Source: Desulfuromonadaceae bacterium
GTDB lineage: Bacteria > Desulfobacterota > Desulfuromonadia > Geobacterales > Pseudopelobacteraceae
NCBI GenBank assembly: GCA_028712665.1
Contig: JAQTRC010000019.1
Coordinates: 1-44,847 of the forward strand
DNA length: 44,847 bases
Direction of reading: 5' to 3'
The first letter of the stretch is position 1; every line of letters starts with the position of its first letter. This document shows positions 18,787 through 28,277 of this stretch, one piece after another. The notes under the pieces are model-generated. The model searched no databases. It was not told the DNA's origin and worked only from the letters and a program-made list of their open reading frames with translations. Position numbers and translations under genes: made by a program.

Positions 18787-19830
18787 TCAATGTGAAAACG
18801 GGTATAGTTTCCAGTAGTTTTTGATGCTGTGCCAGCGGGCTGCCATACCCGATGGCTCGAAAATCAGGAATATAATTACCAAAAGACCGAAGACCAACTC
18901 CTTCATAGCTGCCAGCTTGTTTACGAGCTCAGGGAAAGAACCAGCCAGAGAGGATGTGCCCATTCTCAACAGTTCCGGTAGCAGCGTGATGAAGATCGCA
19001 CCATAGATCGAGCCGAGAATGCTGCCGAGACCGCCGATAATTATCATTCCTAGATAGTCGATAGCCACCGTTATCGGGAAAGTTTCTGGTGAAATAATCT
19101 TTGCCTGGTACGCAATCAGCGCCCCGGCTACGCCGACATAAAATGAGCTGATACCGAAGGAGAGCAGTTTGTATTTAAGAATGTTCACCCCCATGACTTC
19201 CGCCGAGATGGCCTGATCACGGATTGCAATAAAGGCCTTCCCCACTTTTGTGCGAAATATATTTTTTGCGAACAGCACAGACATGATTGCAATGATGAAA
19301 ATCAGAAAGAACAGTTTGGCGTCAGAGTCAAAAACAAAGTTGCCTATTTTTGGAGACGGAATCGAGAGCCCGGCTACGCCGCCGGTAACCGACTCCCATT
19401 TGACGACCAGGAATTCAACGATAAAATGGGCCGCCAGAGTAGCCATCGCCAGATAAAGTCCTTTTATTCGCAAAGAAGGGATACCGACAAACATGCCTGA
19501 GAATGCCGCGATCAGTCCTGCAAGTGGTATGCAGAGATAGAACGGCAGTTCGAACTTAGTTCCGAGATAACCGCATGAGAATGCGCCGATCGCCATGAAT
19601 GCGGCATTGCCGAGTGAGATCTGACCGGTGAATCCGGTCAGGATATTGAGGCCTATAGCACCTATGACGGCGATACCTATACGGTTGATTATATCAAGCA
19701 GGTAGCCTGGAACATAGAGTGGCAGGGTAAAAAGCAGGCAGAAAAAGAGACCCAGCATGATCCGGGCGTTGCCGGATTCAAAGATGGTCATGTCTGCCGC
19801 ATAGGTTGTCTTGAAGTCACCGCAACGCAT
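18787..19830 (-). CDS. livM: Liv-type ABC transporter permease LivM
   Basis: A 347-residue inner-membrane permease with about nine hydrophobic segments starting near residue 25. The LivM family motif is seen as GFTGQISLGNAAFMAIGAF (about residues 66-84), and the EAA-like cytoplasmic loop as AIRDQAISAEVMGVN. The ATG at 19830 gives an N-terminus with FKTTYAADM that looks natural for this subfamily; ATG at 19791 is an alternative. It forms the channel with LivH, 27 bp upstream. Confidence 0.9.
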   Translation of the reverse strand: MRCGDFKTTYAADMTIFESGNARIMLGLFFCLLFTLPLYVPGYLLDIINRIGIAVIGAIGLNILTGFTGQISLGNAAFMAIGAFSCGYLGTKFELPFYLCIPLAGLIAAFSGMFVGIPSLRIKGLYLAMATLAAHFIVEFLVVKWESVTGGVAGLSIPSPKIGNFVFDSDAKLFFLIFIIAIMSVLFAKNIFRTKVGKAFIAIRDQAISAEVMGVNILKYKLLSFGISSFYVGVAGALIAYQAKIISPETFPITVAIDYLGMIIIGGLGSILGSIYGAIFITLLPELLRMGTSSLAGSFPELVNKLAAMKELVFGLLVIIFLIFEPSGMAARWHSIKNYWKLYPFSH

Positions 19831-19857
19831 AAAGCCTCACTTAGTAATTGATTGAAA

Positions 19858-20751
19858 TTATACCCGTTCGATCTTCTTCTTCCCGAAAAGGCCGTAGGGC
19901 TTGAACATCAGAATCAGAATCAGCGCTATATACGGAGCAACTTCCTTGGCGCCGCCCCCCACGAGAGGGTCGATAAAGCCGCCGGAAAGATTCTCCAGGA
20001 TGCCGATTATAATGCCGCCTACTATGGCTCCAAGGATGCTGTCGAGGCCGCCCAGAATAACCACCGGCAGCACTTTCAGCCCCATGAAGCTAAGCGACAT
20101 GTCAATGCCGCCCCTGATAGTGCCGAGCAGAACACCTCCAACTGATGAGACGATGGCTGCAATGGCCCAGGATATGGCGAACATCCTCTTGACGCTTATA
20201 CCCATGGAGAGTGCGACCTGCTGGTTTGAAGCTGTTGCGCGCATTGCTACGCCGGTTTTAGAGTATTTGAAGAACAAAGTCAGGATCAGTACTAAAATTG
20301 TGACGCAACCGATGGCATACAGGTAGCCCTGCGACACCGGAATCGGACCGATCTGTACCGGAGCGCTCGGAAAAACCTCAGGAAAAGGAATCGTGTCAGT
20401 GCCGTAGGCTAGCTGAATAAGGGCCTTCAAGATGCTTGAAAGACCAAGCGTGACCATAATTACAGAAATCAGGTGAGAGCCGATCAGCGGTCGCAGGATA
20501 AGGCGCTCTATCAATATACCGAGGATGGCAGAGAATAGAAATGTGATCAGAATTGCCTGCCAGAATGGCATCTGATATTTAGAGAGCAGGTTAAGGCAGA
20601 TGTAGGCGCCTACCATCAGAAACTCCCCTTGGGCCAGATTGAGAGCGCTGGTCGCCTTGTAGATTATGACAAAGCCGGTTGCTACGAGGGCGTAGATACT
20701 CCCTACGACGAGGCCGTTTATGATTAGTTGCAGGAGGAATGTAACGTCCAT
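19858..20751 (-). CDS. livH: Liv-type ABC transporter permease LivH
   Basis: A 297-residue inner-membrane permease with about eight hydrophobic segments. The family N-terminus (LLQLIINGLVVGSIYALVATGF) and the conserved ALNLAQGEFLMVGAY are present, as is the EAA-like loop with AMRATASNQQVALSMGI and the GGLDSILGAIVGG motif. It is 19 bp downstream of the acyl-CoA ligase gene and 27 bp upstream of livM, so the set is translated from one message. Confidence 0.92.
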   Translation of the reverse strand: MDVTFLLQLIINGLVVGSIYALVATGFVIIYKATSALNLAQGEFLMVGAYICLNLLSKYQMPFWQAILITFLFSAILGILIERLILRPLIGSHLISVIMVTLGLSSILKALIQLAYGTDTIPFPEVFPSAPVQIGPIPVSQGYLYAIGCVTILVLILTLFFKYSKTGVAMRATASNQQVALSMGISVKRMFAISWAIAAIVSSVGGVLLGTIRGGIDMSLSFMGLKVLPVVILGGLDSILGAIVGGIIIGILENLSGGFIDPLVGGGAKEVAPYIALILILMFKPYGLFGKKKIERV

Positions 20752-20770
20752 ATTATAATGCTCCGCTGGT

Positions 20771-22678
20771 CTAGATTGTTCTCATGCTAACGGTAGTTTT
20801 GATGTGTGCGGTTTTCCCGTCCGAAAATTCAATGCTTTTGTCGATATCTACCTTGTCGAGTCCTGCATGAAGAGCATTAATAAGTACACTGTAAATGCTG
20901 TTCACAGTTTCTCGTCGCATCTTGCCGGTACGGGTCAGTTCCCCTTCATCGGCATCCAGTTCCTTGTAAATTATCGCAAATCTGGCAATCTTCGCCTTCT
21001 CTGGCAGAGAGTGGTTAACTCTGGCAACCTCTATTGCAATCAGGTCGTTAATCTCCAGCATGGAGGTCAAATCTGCAAAAGTCATGTATGAAAGCTTGTT
21101 GTCACCGGCCCACTTGCCGACTACCCGGCTGTTGATGCCGATCAGCGCAATCAGCTGAGATGATTCGTCACCATGTACCAGAGCTTCTGAAATGTATGGA
21201 GAAAACCGGAGGCTGTTCTCTATCAGTTGTGCGGAAAAGTGAGATCCGTCGGCCAGGGTCAGCACGTCACCGATCCGGTCAATTACCGTCAGGTGCCCAT
21301 TTGCATCCAGATATCCTTTATCGCCACTTCGCAGCCAGCCATCAGCCGTAAGTACACGTCTTGTGGCTTCCTCATCGCCGTAATAACCACTAAAAAGCCC
21401 GGCGCTTCTGGAAAGAATTTCACCACGTTCGTCAATCCTGATTTCGGAGCCCGGCAACGGAAGTCCGACCGTAGCGCCGTTCACTCCGCCGTCACGGTGC
21501 ATACAGGTAATGCCAGCAATTTCAGTCTGGCCGTAGAGCTGCTTCAGATTTACACCGATGGCATGAAAAAAACGGAAAACGTCGGTCCCGAGTGAAGCGC
21601 CGCCGGTCAGTGCGGAGCGGATGTTGGTGAGGCCGAGGCGATCCTTGAGAGCTCTAAAGAGAAGTTGATGAGCAAAAAACCGGGCTATTTTGAGTGATAG
21701 CGTGGGGGGCGTACCGGTCAGAACGCAATCGGCGTACTTTTCGCCGATCGGCATCAAGCTGTTGAACATGAATCTTTTGAACGGAGTTGAATCCATCATC
21801 CTTATCCGAACTGTCGCAGCAATGGACTCCCATACTTTTGGGAGAGAGAGCATTAAGTGCGGGCCGATTTCGCGCATGTCGGCCATGGCAGTTTCCGGTT
21901 TTTCCGGAAAGTTGACCGTATAACCTACAAGAAGAGGTGCAACGACCGACATTAGTTGCTCGCCGAACCAGGCCAGCGGAAGTAGCGAGACAAATTCGTC
22001 GTGTTCGTTTTTTGGGTCGGCTTCATTCGAGGCGAGGCTCATGCTGACCAGATTTTTAAAGGTCAGCAAGGCTCCTTTGGGCTCTCCGGTTGTTCCGGAG
22101 GTCATGCAGATTATAGCAGTATCGTCACCCTTCCCGTCGGCAACCAGCTGATCGAAGAGTTCGGGATGTTGTTCATGGCGATCTTTGCCTATTTTCTCTG
22201 TTTCTGCGAAGCTGATCAGGATTTCATCGTGATAGTTTCGCATTCCGCGTTTCTGGACGTAGATGACGCGGCAAAGGCCTGTCAGACGCTCTTTCTGGTC
22301 CAGAAGTTTGTCTACCTGCTCCTGGTCTTCGGCAATGACGAAGCTGACATTGAACTGTTCTATAGCGGTTGCAACTTCATGCTGAGTGGCATCATGGTAA
22401 AAGGAAACTGCAATACCACCGGCCGCCTGGGCGGCGATTTCGGCGAAGAGCGATTCCGGCCTATTATTCCCGATTATGGCAAGCTTGTCGCCAGAGCCAA
22501 AACCGAGGGAATGGAGACCGAGCGCCAGATCACGTACGTTCTCATAGTACTGCTGCCAGCTGCAGGGCTGCCAAATGCCCAGATTTTTCTGACGCAACGC
22601 CGCTTTTTTGAAACCATATTTTTCAGCATTATGCTTTAGAAGTTTTGGAAATGTTATGTCGTTTAGATCGATATGCAC
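20771..22678 (-). CDS. AMP-forming (long-chain type) acyl-CoA synthetase within the liv operon
   Basis: A 635-residue adenylate-forming enzyme that would join a carboxylic acid to CoA through an acyl-AMP. The P-loop is MTSGTTGEPKGALLT (about residues 190-205), the A5-like motif LYGQTEIAG, the A7 motif WLRSGDKGYLD and the C-terminal catalytic lysine motif TRTGKMRR. Length and order match the long-chain fatty-acid group. The start is GTG 22678, directly next to the TAG stop of livG, so translation is coupled. Its place between livG and livH suggests that it activates the acid the transporter imports; the substrate is unknown. Confidence 0.9.
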   Translation of the reverse strand: MHIDLNDITFPKLLKHNAEKYGFKKAALRQKNLGIWQPCSWQQYYENVRDLALGLHSLGFGSGDKLAIIGNNRPESLFAEIAAQAAGGIAVSFYHDATQHEVATAIEQFNVSFVIAEDQEQVDKLLDQKERLTGLCRVIYVQKRGMRNYHDEILISFAETEKIGKDRHEQHPELFDQLVADGKGDDTAIICMTSGTTGEPKGALLTFKNLVSMSLASNEADPKNEHDEFVSLLPLAWFGEQLMSVVAPLLVGYTVNFPEKPETAMADMREIGPHLMLSLPKVWESIAATVRIRMMDSTPFKRFMFNSLMPIGEKYADCVLTGTPPTLSLKIARFFAHQLLFRALKDRLGLTNIRSALTGGASLGTDVFRFFHAIGVNLKQLYGQTEIAGITCMHRDGGVNGATVGLPLPGSEIRIDERGEILSRSAGLFSGYYGDEEATRRVLTADGWLRSGDKGYLDANGHLTVIDRIGDVLTLADGSHFSAQLIENSLRFSPYISEALVHGDESSQLIALIGINSRVVGKWAGDNKLSYMTFADLTSMLEINDLIAIEVARVNHSLPEKAKIARFAIIYKELDADEGELTRTGKMRRETVNSIYSVLINALHAGLDKVDIDKSIEFSDGKTAHIKTTVSMRTI

Positions 22679-23455
22679 CTATGAGACCTCCGGATCTTCT
22701 TCGCCAAGATAAGCCTTGATGACGTGTGGATCCTGCTGCACTTCTTCAGGAGTTCCACCTGCGATCTTTTTGCCGAAATCGAGCACACAGACGGTATTGG
22801 AAATATCCATGACGACCCCCATGTCATGTTCGATCATTACAATAGTGATCCCATGGGTTTCGTTGGTTTCAAGAATGAAGCGGACCATGTCCTCGGTCTC
22901 TTCATGGTTCATACCTGCCATCGGCTCATCAAGGAGAAGCAGTTTTGGCTCCAGAGCCAAAGCGCGGGCCAGCTCTACCCGCTTCTGAAATCCGTATGCG
23001 AGTGTTCCTACGATTGATTTACGAATGTTCTGTATCTCCAGAAATTCAATAATTCCTTCCACATATTCGCGGTGTTTGATCTCCTCTGCCCTGGCTGGCC
23101 CATAGTAAAGTCCGCAGGTGAGCAGGCCTGAACTCTGATGGAGATGGCGACCGATCATCAGATTGTCGATGACGCTCATTCCCTTGAACAGTGCAATGTT
23201 CTGGAATGAACGCGCCATGCCTCGCTTTGTCCGTTCACAAGGAGGCAGTCCGGTGACATCATGACTCTCGAAGACAACTTTACCACGTTGTGGGTTGTAC
23301 AGGCCGCTGATACAGTTGAGCATCGATGATTTGCCAGCTCCGTTTGGCCCTATGATGGCAAATATTTCACCCTGACTGACTTCGAACGATACACCGGACA
23401 AGGCCCGCACACCGCCGAAGTTAAGCTGTATATCGCTGCAGGAAAGCTGGGCCAT
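22679..23455 (-). CDS. livG: Liv-type ABC transporter ATP-binding protein LivG
   Basis: A 258-residue ATPase. Walker A is GPNGAGKSS, the ABC signature takes the LivG form LAYGFQKRVELARAL, and Walker B is LLLLDEPMAGMN. The C-terminal IVMIEHDMGVVMDI is the switch-histidine region. It is the first gene of the minus-strand operon, with an AAGGAG ribosome-binding site, and faces the divergent leucine-catabolic operon across 353 bp. It partners LivF to drive LivHM. Confidence 0.92.
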   Translation of the reverse strand: MAQLSCSDIQLNFGGVRALSGVSFEVSQGEIFAIIGPNGAGKSSMLNCISGLYNPQRGKVVFESHDVTGLPPCERTKRGMARSFQNIALFKGMSVIDNLMIGRHLHQSSGLLTCGLYYGPARAEEIKHREYVEGIIEFLEIQNIRKSIVGTLAYGFQKRVELARALALEPKLLLLDEPMAGMNHEETEDMVRFILETNETHGITIVMIEHDMGVVMDISNTVCVLDFGKKIAGGTPEEVQQDPHVIKAYLGEEDPEVS

Positions 23456-23722
23456 CTAAAACTCCTTAAATATCGGGTGGTTCTATGAAATGATGATGGC
23501 AGATAAAAATCAACACGAAAGATTCTGAAAAAGTAAGGAGTGAAATATCATCATCTTTGGACGCCGTCAAACAAAAAATTGATAAACTAAAAAATGGTTT
23601 TATTATCGCTTGACATGAACGTAAGGCGAGGGCTAAATTCAGGCCATTCCTGAGCATAATTTGAAAATATGGGCTCCAGATCCGCTTTGATTGAAAATGT
23701 TTTGATAAACCCAAAATATTGT

Positions 23723-23751
23723 TTGACAGCGATTCGATGCTGCACTATGTT
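23723..23751 (+). promoter_or_regulatory. Sigma-70-type promoter of the liu operon
   Basis: A consensus -35 box (TTGACA, 23723-23728) and a good -10 box (TATGTT, 23746-23751) are separated by 17 bp, the optimum. The predicted start of transcription would be near 23758, about 50 bp before the ATG of the acyl-CoA dehydrogenase gene. Confidence 0.6.
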
Positions 23752-23775
23752 ACCTTTACGTAAGGTGTTAAACAC
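23752..23775. promoter_or_regulatory. Overlapping palindromes at the liu transcription start (operator candidate)
   Basis: Directly after the -10 box there is a near-palindrome ACCTTTACGTAAGGT (23752-23766) with a TTACGTAA core, overlapped by a perfect 11-base palindrome GTGTTAAACAC (23765-23775). Their position over the expected start site fits a repressor site. Which protein binds is not shown; the MerR-family gene at the end of the facing operon is the nearest candidate. Confidence 0.45.
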
Positions 23776-23808
23776 TTCAGCGATCCGCGATTTAAAAGGT
23801 GGCTAAAC

Positions 23809-24978
23809 ATGAAAGCATACCCGACTCTCAATTTTGATCTTGGCGAAACGGCAGATTTGCTCAGGGACACCGTAAAATCCTTTGCCGAAGCAGAGATTGC
23901 TCCCCGTGCTTCAGATATCGACCGTGACAATCATTTCCCAATGGACCTCTGGTGCAAGATGGGCGATCTTGGGTTGCACGGCATAACCGTTTCAGAAGAG
24001 TACGGCGGCGCAGGGATGACTTATTTGGAACATGTGGTGGCGATGGAAGAGATCAGTCGCGCTTCCGCCTCGGTGGCGCTGGCCTATGGGGCTCATTCAA
24101 ACCTCTGCATAAACCAGATTTACCGAAACGCAAGTGAAGAGCAAAAGCGGCGCTATCTACCGAAACTTATCAACGGCGAGCATGTAGGCGCCTTGGCGAT
24201 GAGCGAAGCCGGAGCGGGTTCGGATGTGGTCAGTATGCGTCTCAGGGCAGACAGGAAGGGCGAACGTTTTATTCTGAACGGCACAAAGATGTGGATAACC
24301 AATGGCCCTCATGCCAACACTCTGCTGGTATATGCGAAAACCGACATCAATGCCGGATCAAAGGGGATCACCGCCTTCCTGATCGAGAAAGGTTTCAAAG
24401 GTTTTTCCACAGCCCAGAAGCTGGATAAACTGGGTATGCGCGGTTCTGATACCTGTGAGCTGGTTTTTGAAGATTGCGAAGTGCCTGAAGAAAATGTTGT
24501 TGGGAGTGTCGGGGAAGGTGTCAAGATTCTGATGAGCGGTCTGGACTATGAGAGGGCAGTGCTTGCCGCCGGTCCACTCGGCATTATGCGCGCCTGTCTG
24601 GATGTCGTTATTCCCTACATACATGAACGGCGGCAGTTCGGCAGGGCCATCGGCGAATTTCAGCTGATGCAGGGCAAGATAGCAGATATGTACAGTACCA
24701 TGAATGCTTGCCGGGCTTATGTCTATGCCGTAGCCCACGCCTGCAGCGGCAAGAATGCGATCAGAAAAGATGCAGCCGGTGCTATTTTGTATGCCGCCGA
24801 GAAGGCTACCTGGATGGCGCTGGAGGCGATCCAGATTCTGGGTGGCAACGGTTACATCAACGATTATCCTACCGGGCGCCTGCTGCGCGATGCCAAGCTT
24901 TACGAGATCGGTGCCGGGACCAGCGAAATTCGCCGGATGCTGATTGGGCGTGAACTGTTCAGTGAGACGGCGGCTTAG
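23809..24978 (+). CDS. liuA: Isovaleryl-CoA dehydrogenase-type acyl-CoA dehydrogenase
   Basis: A 389-residue flavoenzyme oxidising isovaleryl-CoA to 3-methylcrotonyl-CoA and passing electrons to ETF. The FAD/substrate segments [14 protein letters not shown] and [10 protein letters not shown] are present, as is the C-terminal [19 protein letters not shown] glutamate at residue 248 in [15 protein letters not shown] takes the place of the catalytic base used by isovaleryl-CoA dehydrogenases rather than that of short-chain enzymes. It heads the leucine-catabolic operon, with an AAAGGTGG ribosome-binding site. Substrate is inferred from this residue and the neighbours. Confidence 0.9.
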   Translation: MKAYPTLNFDLGETADLLRDTVKSFAEAEIAPRASDIDRDNHFPMDLWCKMGDLGLHGITVSEEYGGAGMTYLEHVVAMEEISRASASVALAYGAHSNLCINQIYRNASEEQKRRYLPKLINGEHVGALAMSEAGAGSDVVSMRLRADRKGERFILNGTKMWITNGPHANTLLVYAKTDINAGSKGITAFLIEKGFKGFSTAQKLDKLGMRGSDTCELVFEDCEVPEENVVGSVGEGVKILMSGLDYERAVLAAGPLGIMRACLDVVIPYIHERRQFGRAIGEFQLMQGKIADMYSTMNACRAYVYAVAHACSGKNAIRKDAAGAILYAAEKATWMALEAIQILGGNGYINDYPTGRLLRDAKLYEIGAGTSEIRRMLIGRELFSETAA

Positions 24979-25032
24979 CATCCATGCCCTATACTCCGGG
25001 CGAATTCAGAGAGTGGAAACGGTAGCTCTGAT

Positions 25033-25827
25033 ATGACTCCAGTCGAGAGTACGTTTTACCTTCAGGCAGCCGGGCAGATGCTTCGGGCGCGAACCATCAT
25101 TCCGGCAGGGAAAAGCTTGCAGGGAGCGCCGGCTCTGGTCTTTCTTCACGAAGGTCTCGGTTGTATCGAAATGTGGCGCGACTTCCCGGAAATGCTGGTT
25201 AAAGCGACCAATCTTCCGGCCTTTATATATGATCGATATGGCTCCGGCGGCTCTGGTCCGCTTCAGGGTGCGAGGTGCGGAAACCCTTTTATTTGGGAAG
25301 CCGAAGTCGCGCTGCCGGACATTCTGACGGCGTGCGGCATTGAAAAGCCGATACTGATAGGGCATAGCGATGGCGGCAGTATTGCCTTGCATTACGCGGC
25401 CCGCTATCCCGAAAGCTTGGTGGGGGTTATCGTCGAAGCCGCTCACGTATTTGGCGAAGAGTTGACCTTGAACAGTATACGTAAGGCAGTATCGGCATTT
25501 GAAACCGGAGAGTTGCGGAAAAAGCTTGCCAGATACCATGGAGACCGGACCGACACCATGTTTCACGGCTGGGCTGACATCTGGTTATTGCCGGAGAACT
25601 TGAGCTGGAACATGGAAGCGGTTCTTTCCCGCATAACCTGTCCAATGTTGATTGTTCAAGGGGAACAGGATGAATATGGAACCCTTGCTCAAGTTGAAGC
25701 GATTGTAAGGGGTGTCTCCGGAAGAACTAAAACGCTTGTCATTCCGGACTGCGCCCATTCACCGCATCTTCAGGCACTGGAGACAACACTGAATGGTATG
25801 GTGCAATTCGTAGAGTCTTTGTTGTAA
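25033..25827 (+). CDS. Alpha/beta-fold hydrolase in the liu operon
   Basis: A 264-residue alpha/beta hydrolase with no signal peptide. The nucleophile elbow is GHSDGG with Ser112, the oxyanion region HEGLG follows strand 3, and the acid and histidine are likely the aspartate in GEQDEYG and the histidine in PDCAHSPH. It lies between the dehydrogenase and carboxylase genes, 54 and 41 bp away, so it is co-transcribed. It could hydrolyse a CoA ester or an ester substrate of the pathway, but it is not one of the core leucine enzymes and its substrate cannot be read from the sequence. Confidence 0.88.
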   Translation: MTPVESTFYLQAAGQMLRARTIIPAGKSLQGAPALVFLHEGLGCIEMWRDFPEMLVKATNLPAFIYDRYGSGGSGPLQGARCGNPFIWEAEVALPDILTACGIEKPILIGHSDGGSIALHYAARYPESLVGVIVEAAHVFGEELTLNSIRKAVSAFETGELRKKLARYHGDRTDTMFHGWADIWLLPENLSWNMEAVLSRITCPMLIVQGEQDEYGTLAQVEAIVRGVSGRTKTLVIPDCAHSPHLQALETTLNGMVQFVESLL

Positions 25828-25868
25828 CAGATACGAACTGAATAACAGTCAAGGAGCACAACCAGACC

Positions 25869-27476
25869 ATGTCTATTTTGAAGACATCCCTTAACGTAAA
25901 TTCCAAAGAATTCAGAGCAAATGCCGAGTCTATGGCTGCAATTGTAGCTGATCTGCGCGAGAAAGCTGCAGAAATACGCTTGGGTGGCGATGAGCGTTCG
26001 CGTGCAAAACATCTTGAACGGGGTAAACTTCTCCCCCGCGAGCGTGTCAGGCAGCTGCTTGATGTCAGTTCGCCGTTTTTGGAGCTGTCACAGTTTGCCG
26101 CTTATAAGGTGTACGGAGAAGATGTTCCGGCTGCAGGAATTATCACCGGCATTGGTCGGATACTGGGACAGGAGTGCATGATTTTTGCTAACGACGCGAC
26201 GGTTAAAGGGGGTACCTATTATCCTCTTACCGTTAAAAAGCATCTGCGTGCCCAGGAAATAGCCGAGGCAAACCATCTTCCCTGTATTTATCTGGTTGAT
26301 TCCGGGGGAGTGTTTCTCCCACGGCAAGAGGAGGTTTTTCCTGATCGCGACCACTTCGGAAGGATCTTCTATAACCAGGCCAACATGTCGGGTAAGGGGA
26401 TACCACAGATTGCCGCTGTAATGGGTTCATGCACCGCCGGAGGGGCCTATATGCCGGCCATGTCGGACGAAAGTATCATTGTCCGTCGTCAGGGAACCAT
26501 CTTTCTGGCCGGACCGCCACTTGTAAAAGCTGCTATAGGTGAAGTGGTCAGCGCCGAAGATCTGGGGGGGGCCGAGGTGCACTGCCGCACCTCCGGCGTC
26601 ACCGATCACTATGCCGCAAACGACGGCCACGCCCTTTCGATTGCAAGGAGGATTGTGGGCAACCTCAACAGACAAAAGAAACTCCCGCTGGCCATTCGTG
26701 AGCCTGTTGAACCACTCTATGACCCCTCTGAAATCCACGGTGTCATAACGACCGACAGTCGCAAGCCATACGATGTCCATGAAGTAATATCCAGAATCGT
26801 AGACGGCTCCGAATTTGACGAATTCAAGCAGCTATACGGCACGACACTTGTCTGCGGGTTTGCTCATATATGGGGCTACCCGGTTGGAATAGTGGCCAAC
26901 AACGGCATTCTTTTCTCCGAGTCGGCCCTAAAAGGAGCGCATTTCATAGAGCTCTGCAGTCAGCGCGGCATTCCATTGATATTTCTTCAGAACGTAACCG
27001 GTTTTATGGTCGGGAGCAAATACGAGGCAGGCGGCATCGCCAAGGATGGCGCCAAGATGGTGACCGCAGTCTCCTGCGCCAGTGTGCCCAAGTTCACCGT
27101 AATTACCGGCGGTAGCTATGGAGCAGGAAACTATGGAATGTGCGGTCGTGCTTTCAGTCCGAGATTCCTCTGGATCTGGCCTAACGCCAGGGTTTCGGTC
27201 ATGGGTGGCGAACAGGCGGCCAGCGTTCTTGCCACGGTAAAGAGGGACAGTATGGAGGCCAGAGGTGAAACTTGGAGTGCCGAGGACGAAGAGACCTTCA
27301 GAAAACCGGTTCGCGACATGTACGAGCATCAGGGGCATCCCTACTATGCCAGTGCCAGGCTGTGGGATGACGGGATCATCGATCCGGCCGATACCCGTAT
27401 GGTACTTGGTCTCGGAATTTCGGCAACTATGAACGCACCGATTGAAAAAACCTCTTTCGGCATATTCAGGATGTGA
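25869..27476 (+). CDS. liuB: Methylcrotonyl-CoA carboxylase, beta (carboxyltransferase) subunit
   Basis: A 535-residue carboxyltransferase of the crotonase fold, transferring carboxyl from biotin to 3-methylcrotonyl-CoA to give 3-methylglutaconyl-CoA. Typical segments are [41 protein letters not shown] and [21 protein letters not shown]. The length and these segments match methylcrotonyl- rather than propionyl-CoA carboxylase. The alpha subunit is encoded three genes downstream. Four bases separate its stop from the hydratase gene. Confidence 0.93.
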   Translation: MSILKTSLNVNSKEFRANAESMAAIVADLREKAAEIRLGGDERSRAKHLERGKLLPRERVRQLLDVSSPFLELSQFAAYKVYGEDVPAAGIITGIGRILGQECMIFANDATVKGGTYYPLTVKKHLRAQEIAEANHLPCIYLVDSGGVFLPRQEEVFPDRDHFGRIFYNQANMSGKGIPQIAAVMGSCTAGGAYMPAMSDESIIVRRQGTIFLAGPPLVKAAIGEVVSAEDLGGAEVHCRTSGVTDHYAANDGHALSIARRIVGNLNRQKKLPLAIREPVEPLYDPSEIHGVITTDSRKPYDVHEVISRIVDGSEFDEFKQLYGTTLVCGFAHIWGYPVGIVANNGILFSESALKGAHFIELCSQRGIPLIFLQNVTGFMVGSKYEAGGIAKDGAKMVTAVSCASVPKFTVITGGSYGAGNYGMCGRAFSPRFLWIWPNARVSVMGGEQAASVLATVKRDSMEARGETWSAEDEETFRKPVRDMYEHQGHPYYASARLWDDGIIDPADTRMVLGLGISATMNAPIEKTSFGIFRM

Positions 27477-27480
27477 CGCA

Positions 27481-28275
27481 ATGAACGACACTACCATTCT
27501 TACACAGATTGATACTTCCGGACGGGCGACGCTTACCATGAATCGCCCGGAGTTGCATAACGCCTTTAACGAAGACCTTGTTGCAAGCCTGACCGCTTCG
27601 CTTCGGCAGCTTGACACCGACCCGGAAGTGCGTTTGGTCATACTTGCGGCCAGAGGAAAGAGTTTTTCCGCCGGTGCAGACCTGAACGACATGCGGCGCA
27701 TGGCTGACAATTCCCGTGAGCAGAATCTGGCTGACGCCAAGGCGATTGCGGAGCTGATGCGTACTTTAAATGCCCTTTCAAAGCCGACCATAGCCCTTGT
27801 ACAAGGAGCAGCCTACGGCGGGGGCGTCGGACTGACGGCCTGCTGTGACATTGCCATAGCGACGGCTCGGGCTTCATTCTGTGTTTCCGAAGTCAAACTG
27901 GGGCTCATCCCGGCCGTGATATCGCCTTATCTGCTGGCTGCTATTGGAGCCCGTGCGGCGCGACGCTATTTCATGACTGCCGAAATTATTTCGTCAGCTG
28001 AGGCGTACCGTATCGGCCTTGTTCATGAGCTGGTTGCCGATGAGCAGGAACTTGCCGCAGCCGCCGACCGCGTGACGACCCAGCTTCTAAAAAACGGTTC
28101 CAGTGCCATGGCTGCCGCTAAGAAACTGATCGCAATGGTTTCGGGACGGCTCGTGGATGATGCGCTGATCGCAAATACCGCAGGGCTGATGGCCGACCGG
28201 CGCGCCTCCGCTGAATGCCGCGAAGGACTTTCCGCGTTTCTGGAGAAGCGATCGCCCGCTTGGATTAAAGGTTGA
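27481..28275 (+). CDS. liuC: Methylglutaconyl-CoA hydratase (enoyl-CoA hydratase family)
   Basis: A 264-residue crotonase-family protein. The oxyanion-hole segments are FSAGADLNDMRRM and GAAYGGGVGLTACCDIAIA, and the C-terminal EGLSAFLEKRSPAW is typical of hydratases. In the leucine pathway this step converts 3-methylglutaconyl-CoA to HMG-CoA. ATG 27481, 4 bp after liuB, is chosen over the open frame running back into liuB. The assignment to this particular hydratase rests on its place between the two carboxylase subunits. Confidence 0.9.
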   Translation: MNDTTILTQIDTSGRATLTMNRPELHNAFNEDLVASLTASLRQLDTDPEVRLVILAARGKSFSAGADLNDMRRMADNSREQNLADAKAIAELMRTLNALSKPTIALVQGAAYGGGVGLTACCDIAIATARASFCVSEVKLGLIPAVISPYLLAAIGARAARRYFMTAEIISSAEAYRIGLVHELVADEQELAAAADRVTTQLLKNGSSAMAAAKKLIAMVSGRLVDDALIANTAGLMADRRASAECREGLSAFLEKRSPAWIKG

Positions 28276-28277
28276 AC

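Larger units (their letters stand above)
23456..23808. promoter_or_regulatory. Divergent intergenic region between liv and liu operons
   Basis: This AT-rich 353-bp stretch holds no convincing gene. Towards the plus-strand gene it contains two sigma-70-like candidates: TTGACA at 23610-23615 with TAAATT at 23634-23639 (18 bp apart), and the better TTGACA at 23723-23728 with TATGTT at 23746-23751 (17 bp). Palindromic sequence follows directly. A matching minus-strand promoter for livG could not be assigned with confidence. Confidence 0.6.

Noticed and set aside
26928..27791. A 287-codon open frame on the minus strand over liuB and liuC
   Set aside because: It is antisense to two clear enzymes, spans their junction and resembles no protein family; it is a by-product of codon bias.
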